Source: Symbiotaphrina buchneri (taxonomy: Eukaryota; Ascomycota; Symbiotaphrinales; Symbiotaphrinaceae). From it: 64,000 bases of DNA. A program made the translations under genes and the position numbers. The notes below the pieces were generated by a model that had not been told where the DNA came from, made no database searches, and worked only from the letters and a program-made list of their open reading frames with translations. Of the stretch, positions 1-11,987 are shown piece after piece. Location: the NCBI GenBank assembly GCA_001599915.1, contig BCIG01000011.1:310001-374000 (forward strand), given 5' to 3'. Numbering within the stretch: the first letter of the stretch is position 1; the number at the start of each line of letters is the position of its first letter.

Positions 1-1088
1 TCGATACTGTTGTTTGGTGACCAATTGGAGGTCATGGCATGCGGTGACATTTGCTTCACCGTGCAGGGGACAAGGGACTCAGGATTGCGTGCTCCGTATA
101 TCACATCTCACATCTATCCATGACGAGTAGTCCCCAGTGTGGATATTGCTGATGATGCTCGTACTGGAAGAAAAAGGATCCCGGCCGGCAGCCTCACCGA
201 AACTCAATGCAGACCAGTGGTCCTGGAGGCGGACCACGGGCGACGAGCGGCACTCGGAAATAGAGTAAAAAGCAGCCCTGAGGTTCTGCAGCCAGCAACT
301 TGTAAAGTCGCCCATCCAGCGCCACATTGCTAGCTGCAGCGCCCTTCCGCACGCTGCCCCGGCTGATACCAGAGTTGACGGAGCGGAGAGGAAGATGTGG
401 GACAGTCCCTCGCAAAGGACCAATGACCAGTTGCGAAACCTCTCTTCCAGCGTCTCCACCGGCGCCAATTGATCGGTTGAGTCGGATCGTCGTTCTTTTT
501 ATCTCGACAATTTCCCGTCATCACGGCCCACGCCTGCAGAGCGCAGCATAGAGCCAGAGCTACTTCCCCCGCTGTCCTCTGCTTCAATGAACTTTGTGCG
601 ACGTACCTGAAGACGCCACGCCTTGCCAGTCACGACTTTGGCTGAGCTACCACCTGCCTAGGTAGTGTGATTTATTGGAATTCTAAGGAGCCGGGCCCCT
701 GAGGTCGCCGAAGGAGTGCAACCGGACAAGCATCATTGTCCATGCCGGCCATCCAAGGTGAGTACGAAGATTTCCTCATGAATTGCCGGGCCGTAGGATG
801 CTCGTGCCGGCAACCTCGTGGGAGGTTTCGAGCGAAGAGCTTATGCAGCGCAGCTGCGCGGCCGCGATGCCCGGGGCCAATGGGCCGGAATCAAGGGCCC
901 TGAGCCTGCAAGTCTGTAATCTGCATCCAGGACAGGCTAGAGATGCTGCGATACGTCCGACAGATTCGTTTGTTGTGTGCTCTACGGAGCTGCAAAGGCA
1001 ACTAACTGGACTGCCAGCCCCGAGCATGACTTGACCTGCCCTGACTTACTTGGATGCATTCATTGATTGACGGATTCATCGATGATAG

Positions 1089-1124
<36 letters not shown>

Positions 1125-1862
1125 CCTCTCGCACCTTGCTTTTGTATTGATTATAAAAAGGGGGACGGGCTTGCTCTCCGCGGGCAATTCCCAGTCGTCC
1201 AGTTTTCACTCGTACCAATTAACGCACCACCGAAGCCGTTCCACTTCCTTCGTCCCACCTGAGACCTGAAGCTGCTCGAACCATTCCGCCTGTCGACGGG
1301 AGCGCGCAGCAAACGCATCGATGCGATCCTCCTCGCCAGTCATCACCCTCGCCGTCGCCGTCGACGTACTCATGACATTTGCTCCAGTCCATCAGCGAGC
1401 ATCTCTGTCACTAAATCCTCCCAAATTGCTGAGGCTGCTGTAGAGATTCTAGGAGTTTCAACCTGCTCGCTGAAGACTCTCAATCTTATCACCATCTCCA
1501 ACCCCCAGCGTACGATCACACATTATATCATCCATTCACTGTAACCATTATTCCACCTCCGTCATTCGCCGCGTCTTGCCTCGCCTCGCCTCGTCCCGCC
1601 AGCCTGCCGCTCGAGCGTGATGGGCGAACGATATGCAACGATAGACAGTTTTAGTCACCGGTGGGCCCCGACGTACGGACATTATTCGCAATTGGCTTTG
1701 CCGACGGCGCTGGATGCTCCTCCATATCACACTCCGCCTTACCAAGCCGCCTCTCTTGCTCCTCCTTCTCTTCCTCTTCCCCTTCCTCTGCCTCGGCTGG
1801 CGGAGTTTACCGACTACATCGACTGTGTCCCAGCCCGCCCTCCAGGCCGGACCACGCACAAG
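1..1862. other. Non-coding stretch upstream of the otubain gene
   Basis: I see no supportable gene here. The open frames on both strands are short, and the longest (minus strand, about 79-468) opens at TTG rather than ATG. The last 500 bases are C/T-rich, as in fungal promoters and 5' leaders, and lead into the otubain start. A CA dinucleotide repeat lies at 1091-1121. The left end of the window may hold the regulatory region or untranslated end of a gene outside it. Confidence 0.6.
1091..1121. repeat. (CA)n microsatellite
   Basis: An uninterrupted run of about 15 CA units, roughly 740 bases upstream of the otubain start. It is a simple-sequence repeat, likely length-polymorphic between strains. 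Confidence 0.95.
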
Positions 1863-3640
1863 ATGGAACCGCTGACGTCCCAAGAAGAGCTGGCAAATCT
1901 GCAGAAACTGTCGAATGAGTACGAGCCGGAAATTGGGGTACAGGGAAATTCTGCACTCCGCTAGCGAACAATTGCTTACTAGGATCGTGAGAAGGGTCCA
2001 CTTGTCGACAAACAGCGCCCAAGCCAGTTGATTGCCGCTGAATATGCCAAAGCAGATCCAGTCTACGTCCAGAAGACAACCGTGAGTCCAGAAACCTTAT
2101 CACGTCAAGACTACTCCTTTGGTTGACATGAATCAATCAGGCTCTACCACAGAAGTATTCACATTACCGGCCTATCAAAGGCGACGGGAACTGTGGTTGG
2201 AGAGGTGAGCTCGCCCTTGGTTGTCGTGTAACCAGAAGTTCGGTGGACGAACTGCCTACTGTGATCTGTGCTAATCATGAACTCTTCAGCAATCGCCTTC
2301 GGTTACTTCGAGACATTGTTATGTTTGGGCGACAGGAGCAAGATATTGGCAGAAGAAGCAAGATTGACATCACTCAATAATCTCCTAAACACCGTCGGGT
2401 TTACCGAGCATCTCTATGAGGACTTTGTCGATGAGACGCTCACTGTCTTGCGTACGATCGTCGATTGGGTGGAGAAAGCGGAAAAGATGGAACTGCTCTT
2501 AGGGGTCTTCCAAGATGCTAGCATCTCCAATGCAATCATCACCCATTTCCGGGTAAGTGAATGGCGCCCAAACTAAAGTTGTATTGTGCTATCAAGTTTG
2601 TTTTGCTTATGTTATTGTGGATCGTGCTCGTGTGGTGACTGATTTGCAATTAGCTACTCACGAGCGCTTGGATGAAGACGCACGCAGAAGAATACGCTCC
2701 TTTCATCCTCCCCCAAACGGTTGAAGAGTACTGCAGTACGCAAATCGAGCCTTACCAAGTCGAAATGGAGCAACCAGGAATGAATGCTTTGATTGATTGC
2801 TTAATCAAGCCAGCCGGCCTCGCCGTTGAAGTCCTCTACCTTGACCGAAGTGCGGGCCAAGAAGTCAACAGTTACCGGTTCGAGTCAACTCACCCTGATG
2901 GCACCCCGATGTACTCCAATCCTCCCACCCTCAGCCTCATCTATAGACCGTATGTATCGGCTACTACTGTTTGCATGAGCATTGACTGACGATAGAAGTG
3001 GACATTATGATCTCATTTATAAAATCGGCAACAGTCAAGATATCAAACCTGTGTTAAGCTCGCCGCCAGGGGCTGCTTCTCTATCTTCCCCTCAGGTTGC
3101 ATTCGCCTCAACCTATTCAGGATATGGCCAAGCTGACCAGGTGCCAATGGGCCTGGACAATGAGAGCATGATGTGGCTCACCGAAATCCCAGGGATATCA
3201 ATGGTCCCACAACCGGTAACTGGCCTGCCAATGAGCTCACTATCTCCGCCCAGCTTCCTCTCCTCCGCTTACCTGGCCTCCCCCACATACGCGCCACCAC
3301 CACCAGCCACGGCACCGTCGGTCTCTCAGGTCTCAAGCCCTAGCAGCCCCTTGCCCTTAAGTCCTTCTGCAGGGGACCATGGTGCAAACAGTTTTCGGCC
3401 TTCAAAGTATGAGTATGAATATGAACCACCAACCTCAGCGCACAGCCTTCCTTTGCAGACTGCTGCTTTCAAAAAGTAAGTCCAAGTTGATCGCAACGCT
3501 GATACCCTATTGACATCTGCAGCTCTCATTTCAACCAAGCACACTTCCGTAATCAGGACTTCCAACCTGAGATTTGGGATCCTGAATCAGGCGGGTACTC
3601 AAAGTCGCCCAAAGACGACCACCGCCACAAGTCTCCTTAG
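1863..3640 (+). CDS. Otubain-family ubiquitin thioesterase (peptidase C65)
   Basis: Cysteine protease that cleaves ubiquitin from conjugates, with OTUB1-type preference for K48 chains in the known family. Seven exons: 1863-1937, 1983-2081, 2141-2204, 2290-2552, 2654-2949, 2996-3475, 3523-3640. They close in frame to 464 residues. The catalytic motif GDGNCGW gives Asp73 and Cys76, and the general base is His269 in GHYDLIY, spaced as in OTUB1. The catalytic domain ends near residue 275. A further 190 residues rich in Ser, Pro and Gly follow, where human OTUB1 ends at 271, so this tail is an extension of unknown role. It ends in a charged stretch just before the stop. The start is the ATG in MEPLTSQEE. 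Convergent with ATP18. Confidence 0.9.
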
Positions 3641-4343
3641 TGGACTGTTGCTTGAGGACCGGGCACTTGGTGGACCTGCCTTGATCAGGCTTTTATGATT
3701 CACGACCTTATTACCTTACGACACATGGCAATCTCTACGAGAATGGGAAATGGCTGGAAAAGCTTTGTTGCTTATGGCGCAGCGCAGATTCACACGTGAT
3801 AGCTTTTATTCGCCCCTTCGCAGCGCGCTCTACAGGAGCGTCAAAATCCGTCTTCCAGTGGCTTCCTTGGTCCTTCTCTTGGGACCCGTTGGTCGGCGGA
3901 GTGCCGTTTTGATTTTTAGCGTAGCATTCTTTTTCTTTACCTTGATCAATAAAGATTTAGAGAATGCAATGTTTCCTCGAGTCCGGGTCTGCTTTAGCGG
4001 CGATTATACCGCACCGGGCGAGTGGTGTTGAAGAAGAAGAAAGAGATGCAAAGGCAAAATGTGGGCATGATGGTAACTGCATCGAAACTCGTGTAGCAGG
4101 TTTCTGCTGCCGTCGGCCATAACCACTGCGGATTTATTTCCGCCAACCAAGCATTGGAGACATAGATCTAGTAGATGAGCCATGCATTGTAGTAGGTACC
4201 GGCTGGAGCGCCCAGCCTCTACTTTATCTACCCCATCCCCGCCGCTGCAACTCGGTCTCGGAATTTTTGTGCCGACGATATGCTCCCTTTCCACGAATGA
4301 CTCCAGCAATCATTCCATCACCACCTCGACCACGTGATCATCT
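3641..4343. other. Convergent intergenic region, otubain / ATP18
   Basis: About 700 bases between two stop codons facing each other. It should hold both 3' untranslated regions. No supportable gene or structured element seen. Confidence 0.6.
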
Positions 4344-4822
4344 TCAGTGCTTTCCTTTCGCAGGCGGGTTGGGGTTTCGGGGGTCATTCCGGTATTCCTC
4401 GCCTATACGGATTTCGAATCAGCACCTATCCATCTCCGATGCTGCAGAGAGTCCCTTCAAGGCAAAGAGTCTCATATCCGAGATACTCGTTGGCGAAGGG
4501 GGAAGTACGTACTGTTCGCGAGCGCAGTTGCCAACGAGTTGATGCCGTAGGCGATAATGAGGCCTGGGTTGCTTCATCAGCCCTGACTCGGAGCACTCAA
4601 ACCAATGTAGGCCAAAGGCCCCAGAGCGTATTATAGAGTGGAATCAACATACCGGCAGCGTAAAACGGAGCCATTGGCTTAGCTACATGGCACACTTCGT
4701 CAGCCACTGTTCCCGGCAAGGTCTCTTCCACTTTCGGAGCCACGTCTGTTTTCCATGGTCTCCTTGGACCGCAGATAGAACTTACCGACAGGCGCAGGGA
4801 ACTTCTTCGGCAGGATGGCCAT
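4344..4822 (-). CDS. ATP18: Mitochondrial ATP synthase subunit J (i/j subunit)
   Basis: Small single-pass subunit of the membrane sector of mitochondrial F1Fo ATP synthase, near the dimer interface. Four exons on the minus strand: 4822-4786, 4682-4653, 4563-4513, 4402-4344. They close to only 58 residues, the family's usual size (yeast Atp18 is 59). The protein begins MAILPKKFPAPVAKPMAPFY, the conserved amphipathic start. A hydrophobic segment (LIIAYGINSLATALA) follows, then the family tail EEYRNDPRNPN ending PPAKGKH. No single open frame reveals it, because the exons are 30-59 nt long. Divergent from SPC19, with 332 bases between the two start codons. Confidence 0.92.
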
Positions 4823-5154
4823 ATTTGATTGAGTAGATGGGATTGGGCGGTGTAGAGACGTTGGAGATCCGATGGCTGAAGCAGGACGATATTTGCTGGA
4901 GGTTCACCAGAGGTGATGAGGTTCCGGATGCTAGGCTTGGTGCTGCTTTTGCTGGCTTGGCGACGCTGCTTTAGCCGGCCAGCACGGTGGGCTTGGTGCA
5001 CCGCGTCGCGTGGTACGAAGCTAAGGTACCTAAGATAGAGGGGGCTCGCAGGTACCAACGTAAACACACAAGTTTATGCAACTCGGGACGTTGATAACTT
5101 GACAAATCTTCTACGGCGTGCGACCCTCCCGAGAGGTAGGCAAAGCATACACGC
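4823..5154. promoter_or_regulatory. Shared divergent promoter, ATP18 / SPC19
   Basis: The 332 bases between the two start codons must carry both promoters. They contain one perfect AGGTACCT palindrome (5024-5031) inside AAGGTACCTAAG. No other element is recognisable by eye. Confidence 0.6.
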
Positions 5155-5790
5155 ATGTCGGCGTCTTCGAGCATGGCTCTCGGTGGCTGTGTGCAGTCCC
5201 TCAAATCATCCTTGCAGTTGCTCGACTCCAGCATCGGCATCCTCGACTCCGGCGTCGCAGACTTCCCTCGTTTGGCCAAGGTGCTGACCACCGCCAGGGT
5301 ACGATCCAATCCCACTTTTGAGCCTCTTGCCCCCTTTCTGCTTCTGATCTGGCCGACACTCCACTAACTGCTGAGCGTGTAAATTCAGCACTTCGAACTT
5401 CTTCCCGAACCCACGATACACGCGGCGCAGCGCGACCTGCTTGACTCCCTGACGCCCGAAGTTGAAGGGCTGCTCAAGCGTGTGGAGACGTACCTCGATA
5501 AGCTGGAACGGAGAAGGGATCAGTTGGCGGCCAAGGCCGAATTGCAGGAAGGGCGATTGGAGCAAGATGGGAGAGCGAGGTCACGGTCAAGGTCGACAGC
5601 CGGCCCAAGCAGACTCCCAAGTGGAAGTGGCAGGGGCGCCCGAGGGGAGGCTCAGCAGGAGATGGAGATGAAGCTCGGAGTGCTGAGACGGAAGAAGGAG
5701 CGACTGGGGTACGCCGTCGAGAGGTTGGGTCTGCAGGCCCAACAGAGAGAGCGACAGTTGAGGATGAGTATGAACGTCGCAGCGGCTTGA
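5155..5790 (+). CDS. SPC19: DASH/Dam1 complex subunit Spc19
   Basis: Kinetochore protein of the DASH (Dam1) ring that couples chromosomes to spindle microtubules in fungi. Two exons, 5155-5298 and 5389-5790, give 181 residues. The N-terminal signature LDSSIGILDSGVADFPRL and, across the intron, HFELLPEPT are typical of Spc19. The C-terminal half is strongly charged and predicted coiled coil (KLGVLRRKKERLGYAVERL). The middle (about residues 90-125) is a Ser/Arg-rich low-complexity linker. The donor after TTAR and acceptor before HFELLPEP rejoin the frame exactly. Convergent with RAV2, with 171 bases between the stops. Confidence 0.9.
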
Positions 5791-5961
5791 TGACGCGTGG
5801 AAGATCCATCAGGCGTTACGGTATTGGGCAATTGATGGCGTTATGGGGTTTTGGACAATCTGCGATGGCTAGAGGTCGGTCATGGTGTAATTCGAAGGGG
5901 TATATCTAAAAGGCCCATCCAGTCGCGCCGATCCCGGCCAAACTGCATTATATATCATCCG

Positions 5962-7071
5962 TCAATCTTCCTTCCCCATGAGCACGTCCAAGGCTGTCAT
6001 TGCCCCTTCAAGGGTGTGCTCAAGCGCACCCAACTTGGCCATCACAGCCATCAAGCTGGGATCCTGGCTCTCCACGCGCAACTTCTCTCTGACCTTGACA
6101 TCCTGGCCTTTGTATCTGAACACTTCTTCCGCTTCGTCATGTGTGGGCCTCTTCTGTGCGCCAATTGCCATGGCCAGCCGGTCCCTGAGGTTGAAGCCTG
6201 ATATGCTCGATTCGGCATGAGGATCGCATGGGACTAGGGTGCGAATGTGAAGGACCAGGGCCGCCTCGGCGATGGAGAGGTGAAAGGAGATGTGTGCAGG
6301 CAATGGAGGGTCGAATACCTGCGATCGAAAGATAAGCCATCGCTGTTGATTTGGGGGGGGGAGCTTGTAGTGCGTACCCGGTCATCGATGGGGTCCTCCG
6401 ACCAGGAGCCCTGCGCATCGCTCTCGCCGCTTAGAGTCTGCCTGGCCTCCTGCATGTTGTCGAGAAGCAGACGAAGCTGACCTGCAATGAAGTTGGCATC
6501 CTTCTTGTCGCCGGTCCATAGGCTAACATCGACGACGTCGAGGGATTGATTGATCAGATTTCGTACAGAGGACAGCTGCTGCAGCACGAGGGATGGCGCA
6601 TCGGGCGCTGTCGAGAGGGTGAGGCGCCGGGGATGTGGAAGGGAAGGAAGGCGGAGCATGAGATCCTAGGGCGCCAATTCCATTCTTAGCGACCGACTTT
6701 GCAGGTGACGGGGTGATTGGGACTGTGTATCGGGTCAGGTGGAGCATACGCCCTTGACGATGCGTGTGCCGACGCGTGTCACGAAGCCCTTGAGGCTTTC
6801 GGAGCGTAGAGACGATAGGACCAGCGTTGAGCCGGGTTCGTTTGAAGCCAACAAGGCGAGACACTCCTCAAGCCCGGATCGCAAGGAGGCCAAGGTCTCT
6901 TGCAGGGCGTCGAGAAGCCATTCGAGCTCTCTTGCCTAGGTTGCAACCCATCCGTTAGATGGCCAGGGCCTTTGCGGGTGATACATGCTTTGACTTCAAT
7001 CTCACCAAGGACGCTTCTTCTTCTTTCTTCAGCTCATCAGGTGGGATGGGTGGCCAGACCGCCGTTGACAT
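5962..7071 (-). CDS. RAV2: Rogdi / RAVE complex subunit 2-like protein
   Basis: Rogdi-family protein. The yeast relative Rav2 belongs to the RAVE complex, which reassembles the V1 and Vo sectors of the vacuolar ATPase. Four exons: 7071-7006, 6935-6750, 6665-6378, 6318-5962, giving 298 residues. Family landmarks are AVWPPIPPDEL at the N-terminus, RELEWLLDALQETL, DLMLRLPSLPHPRRLTLS, SLDVVDVSLWTGDKKDANFI, FNLRDRLAMAIG, and the helical end LEHTLEGAMTALDVLMGKED. All exon joins are phase 0. Divergent from the SUR7-family gene. Confidence 0.87.
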
Positions 7072-8372
7072 TTCTCTTCGAGCGCGGCGTGAATGTCACG
7101 GACAGTCCGCTGTATCGATATCGATCTAGAAGCATGTGGGATGGTTTCCCATTTCCCCAATAATGCGATCCGCAAATCGGGCTGCCAATCAGGAAGCCGT
7201 AATGGGCGTCATATGTCGTGGCAGAACTTCCTCGGGGCTGCCTCTCACGCTCACTGGCTACTGAGCTGCGTGCGGACAATAAAACTTCCCCGCCAGAAGC
7301 TAAGACATAAAGAAGTAAGCGTAAAAGGGGAAAAACAGGGGAATGGATTCCAGATTGCGGATTGCCTCGTCGAGAAGCTGCGCGAAGTTACGATATCTCG
7401 AGCATTGTAAGATTAAGCTATCTTAGTAGTGAAGAGGTGCACTCAGTGATGATGATACGATTGTACCATTAAGTCGATCCTGCGCGTTGCTTCGAGATGG
7501 GGCGCAGGAAGAGGTCACGAGGATACGAACAACACTTCCACACACAGCACTCGTATGGTTTTGCTCGGAAGAGTACGAACGTACTTGGGAGACGCAGGCG
7601 ACAGGGCACGGAGCACAGAAGAACTAGACGATTGTCTATCTGGTTAGCGGGACGGTATTCGTAGATGGTGCTTGGAGTAGTGTTGTTGGATCGTAACATT
7701 CTGACGTATGATCGACTTGCAACCTAAGGTACCTTAACGAAGATGAGCGCCCGCCATCAAGCCAACTACTAAACGGAGCCAACCAAGAGCGTCGTGAGCC
7801 AAGCCGGTGGTCATGACGTAGTCAAAGCAATGCAAGAGGTGCCTGTGTTGGTGTCGGGCCAACCGAGAGCTGAACACTGCACCGCTAAACAACTTCCTCC
7901 GACAAAATCACCCAATCACCGTCGCCCACCGCCAACCTTAAACCTTGGTTTTTGGCTGTGCAGCTGTTTAGCCCCAAGGTGAAGGAAGGGTCGTCACTTC
8001 TTCGCTCTGCCCGCTAGTAGCCCCAGTGCCCTGACCTTTCCCTCTTCCTCTCCCTCATATCCTCCTCCTCTTTTTAAACTACGGAGTACGCGCATCATCC
8101 ATCCATCTACGAACCCATACAAGTACAAAAGTCCTCCCAACCTCTTCGCTTTCTTCTCTCCACTCCCTGGTCCAATCCAGTCCCATCAATTCCCCCAGCC
8201 ATCCCTGAGCATCGAGGGTACGAAACACCATCCTTACTGCTTTGGCAACAGCCTCGTTTCAGCTTGTCTGCCTTATCTAACACCACCTAGCTCCTAAGCG
8301 TTTCATCGTCGTCCATCCAGCCGCAAAGAGACATCCATCCCTGCTAGTCGAGCAGACACACCACCAGTCGTC
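7072..8372. promoter_or_regulatory. Divergent intergenic region, RAV2 / SUR7-family gene
   Basis: 1.3 kb between two start codons. It holds a perfect AGGTACCT palindrome inside AAGGTACCTT at 7726-7735 and a TACGGAGTA nonamer at 8080-8088. A long C/T-rich tract at 8030-8200 before the SUR7-family start is typical of a strong fungal promoter. No supportable gene seen. Confidence 0.55.
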
Positions 8373-9328
8373 ATGGCTTCAGCAAGTAAGCATCCCTGAC
8401 CTAGATCTCTTCCTCGTGTTGTCGACGGAGAATTAACGGGCTGCCGTGCAGGACCTGGTCTGGGCTTTGCCTCCCTCATCTTCTTGGCCGGCGCATTGCT
8501 GTTGATGTTCTTCATTCTTCTCGCCGGCGTCAAAGAGACGAATCCCCTCTACAAGTTCTACTTCCTCGAGGCAGACACCTCGGCCATTTCAGGAGCGCCA
8601 GCAACCTCAAGATGGACTCTCTGGAACGTGTGCGGTGTCGATTCGAGCGGCCACAATGCCGACTGCGGCGCCGTCAAGCCCGCCTACCCCTTCCAGCCCA
8701 TGGAGAACTTCGGCACCAGTGTCGGTGTGCCAGCCGCGTTCACTGGGTAAGTCGTCTGCCGATGATTGCATCAAGACCCGCGCCAAGCTGACATTGCTTT
8801 ACCACAGCCACACCCATAACAAGTACTGGTGGATGTCGCGCTTCCTCTTCGCCTTCTACCTCATCGCTCTTTTCTTTGGCGTCGTCGCGCTCTTCACCGG
8901 CCTTTTGGCTCTCTGCTCTCGTCTCGGCGGCGCCATTGGAGGCTTGATGACCATGGTTGCTCTGTTCTTCGATGCCATCGTCGCCGCTCTGATGACGTAA
9001 GTCCTCCCAAACTCCCAATGCCATCCAGGAACGTATATTGACGATGAGTTGCAGCGCCTGCTTCGTCAAAGGCCGCGATGTCTTCACTAGCAACAACCAG
9101 ACCGCGCATCTGGGCAAGTATGCTTTCGGTTTCATCTGGGCCTCGGTGGCCTGCTTGCTCCTCTCGACCCTACTGTTCTTCTTCACCTGCGCGCTAGGGC
9201 GCAAGGATAGCACCTACACTCGCCGTTCGGGCGGAAGAAGCTTCTTCAGCCGGAAGAGGAGCACCCGAAGCAGGGGCAGCTTCATCGACAGCGAGAGCCA
9301 GAGGCGGGTCAAGGACGAATATGCGTAA
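8373..9328 (+). CDS. SUR7/PalI-family four-pass plasma-membrane protein
   Basis: Claudin-like tetraspan protein of the fungal Sur7/PalI family. Members sit in eisosomes or at the cell periphery and affect wall and membrane organisation. Four exons: 8373-8385 (13 nt), 8452-8746, 8808-8996, 9055-9328, giving 256 residues. Four hydrophobic segments are visible: about residues 9-30; the FLFAFYLIALFFGVVALFTG region; a third starting GGAIGGLMTMVALFF; and AFGFIWASVACLLLSTLLFF. The first extracellular loop carries the W-x2-W ... C ... C pattern (WTLWNVCG, Cys65 and Cys76). The C-terminus is a basic, Ser/Arg-rich cytosolic tail. I cannot say which Sur7 paralogue this is. Confidence 0.85.
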
Positions 9329-10209
9329 ATGACCACTAGGACATCCTAGCCCCCCTGAGAGGACCTCGGCAGCGGGCGCACGGAAGGAGAGAGTCTGATG
9401 ACGAAAGCTGCGAATCTGATTGGCGATAGGAGATAAAAAGCAAGTCCTACTACGATACACCACGAAGTTGCTCAGTCGGGCTTTATTTCAATCCTATTAT
9501 GTCGAAGACCTACCCATCCCACAATATTTCCCCCTAACGTTATTCCAGTCCTTGTCTATCACGAGAATGAGGCAGGACCATGTACAATAACAGTCTCGTC
9601 GGCGTTTCTGGAACGAATCTTCTTTTTATTATCCGAATAATGTTTATTAGCAAATCTGCAAGTTGACTTAATATTTAAAGATGACGGGTCGTCCCTGAAT
9701 ACGCTGGTAGTTTGTAGAAGTGAGACAGCCATCCAATCCGCTCCTCTAAACTATCATACAAAGAACATGTTGAAAATATCACATGAGACGCCTCGGACGT
9801 TATACTTGAACATAGCCGTACATTTTCTCATGACGCTTCCCCACAAGAACCCATCTCCAAAGTGATAGTGCACATTTTGTCAGTTTTAGCAGCGTGGCTG
9901 GTATTTCCCTGCCTCGCGGTGCCGGACCCGATGAGGCCGGGCTGACTTTCAGGATCAGCTCAAACTCCCGATGTGGTCTGAGAGTCAATTGCACGTGGTG
10001 CATCTGCACGACCGCCAGTCACCACAGAGCCGGCAGTGCGTTTCTTCTTCCATCGGGCATTTCAGGTCATCCATTGACGGCACCGGTTCTATACATGACA
10101 CCGTGCTCGTCTCGCCATGATGTCGGCGTCAATGCGGCGCCGTCGAGCAAACGCCGCTCTCCGGGAGAGGTGGGATGGATACGGTCCTTGACCGTTCTCT
10201 GGCCCTCTT
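9329..10209. other. Convergent intergenic region, SUR7-family / MET1
   Basis: 880 bases between facing stop codons. It should contain both 3' untranslated regions, and the 9,480-9,780 part is A/T-richer than its surroundings. No gene seen. Confidence 0.55.
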
Positions 10210-11987
10210 TCACTCTCTTCCTAGCTCAACACTTTTCAACAAGTCCAGAGCCGGAGAAGAGCCCAGCCCAGCACCATTCATGGCCGCCAATTCCCCGTCC
10301 ACTCCATCCAGAGGCCCATCTAAGCCGAGATCGAAACCCGGAAACCCCTCCTCTACCCGCCACTTTTCGCTCTTGGTGAGCGGCACCAGCACCTCGCAAG
10401 CCTTGCCCAGGACCAGCAGACCGGGCGGCCGGCTGCCGACCTCTTCGATGGCTGCAGCTACATACGCCAGAGAGCTCCGCACCACGCGCTGGTCCGCGCA
10501 CGAAGCGCGCTCTATGACGGCGCAAGGCGTGTCGGCCGGCCAAGGGGAGGTCTTCCGCTCCACGAGACTAGTGACCAGTGCTTCGAGCCGGTGCAGAGCC
10601 ATAAGGAAAACAACTGTGCGGGTAGGTATGTACTCAGGAGGGTCGGGAGCGGCACCCTTTCCCCCAGTGCCCGTGCAGATAAGTACCTGATCAGACACGC
10701 CACGGTGAGTCGGCGGGATGCCCGCAAATAGTGGGGCAGACAAGGCAGAGGTAACTCCAGGAAGCACCAACGGCGTGTAGCCATGCCGCGAGAAGAAGTC
10801 ATATTCCTCCGCACCACGACCGTATATATACGGGTCGCCCTGCTTTAGACGCAGGACGGTATGGCCCTCCTTCAGGGCTGCAAGCCCCATAGTTAGGAGT
10901 TCCTCCTGTGCAGTATCAGCATTGCCGGGGAACTTGCGTGCAATGTGGACTGGCGTGCGGCGGGGTATAAGGGCAAGGATAGGAGCAGGGACGAGTTTGT
11001 CGGAAAGAATGATGGTAGCTGCTTTGATATAGTGGTGGGTCGCCGTCGTGAGATGGGCAGGGTGACCCGGGCCAGAGCCAGCAAGTATTATGCGGCCTTT
11101 TCGCTCCGCAAAAGTTTGTGTCGTCTCATCGCCACTAAGCGTTCCAGTAGAGGGGCTCTTGAAGGGTGCCGCAGTCGTGTATGCCTGCAGCACAGCCTCC
11201 ACATCTGTGTCCGAGATGGATGCCAGACGCTTGAGCGGCCAATACTCGCATATCTGGCTAAGCCATCGCATGCGCCTGTTCTTGGCCGCTTCGCGATCTC
11301 CTGGCGTCACCAACCGATTGAAGGTGGAGCTCTGGCCCAGGTCCTCCTCTTCCCCGTCGAGTTCGTCGGCAGCCAGCTCGGCAGCCTGATCTTCTTCGAA
11401 GATCCGCTTACGCACCGTCCCTAATCTCTCGACGGCTGCCCCCAAGCCTGTTGGCAATGCGGCACCTATTTCCCGCCTTATGCGAGAAGCCAGCTTGCAG
11501 CCTTTTCCGGAAGTCGTTACACCAATCTGGAGAGGGCCATCGGTATATGAGGATAGGAGAGTGAAGGTGCAGAGGACAGGGGCATCTGCGACATTGACAG
11601 GAATGCGAAGTCGACGGCACAGATTGGAGATGTGCATGCCTGGAATAGCCCCATTAGCCCAGATCGTATTGATAGAAAAGCATCCGCACCTAATTTGTCC
11701 CTTCCACTCAGGGTCACAAAGACAGCATCTACCACACGGCCGACCTCTTCCCTGCCCAGCTCGGTCAGATCCTCATCCCTAAAGTCGCGCTTCAGCCACT
11801 CCAATTGCTCGGCTTCTATCTTGTTGACCAGCCCGTAGTGCAATTGTGCATCTGCCGGCGCAAGAAGCTTGGGTAATGCGCCAACCTCAAGGGAGCGAGT
11901 ACATCGAGCTGCCGCGAGTGGATTGGAACCGATGATGAGATGGACGTGCGAAGTACAGTCGGTCGCGGTGAGAAGAGCAGGACTCAT
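10210..11987 (-). CDS. MET1: Siroheme synthase / uroporphyrinogen-III C-methyltransferase
   Basis: Makes precorrin-2 from uroporphyrinogen III with two S-adenosylmethionines, the first step to siroheme, the cofactor of sulfite reductase (and nitrite reductase). Two exons, 11987-11690 and 11639-10210, separated by a 50-nt intron with a CTAAT branch-like site, give 575 residues. Residues about 1-190 are a Met8-like NAD-binding half (SHVHLIIGSNPLAAARC, then GPLQIGVTTSGKGCKLASRI). The methyltransferase domain starts near residue 285 with GSGPGHPAHLT and continues with LKQGDPYIYGRGAEEY and LPGVTSALSAP, the SUMT signatures. Length is close to yeast Met1 (593). A CYS3-like site lies 620 bases upstream of the start. 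Confidence 0.92.

Noticed and set aside
79-468. 129-codon open frame on the minus strand at the left end
   Set aside because: It opens with TTG, not ATG, shows no family motif, and other frames in the same stretch are equally open.
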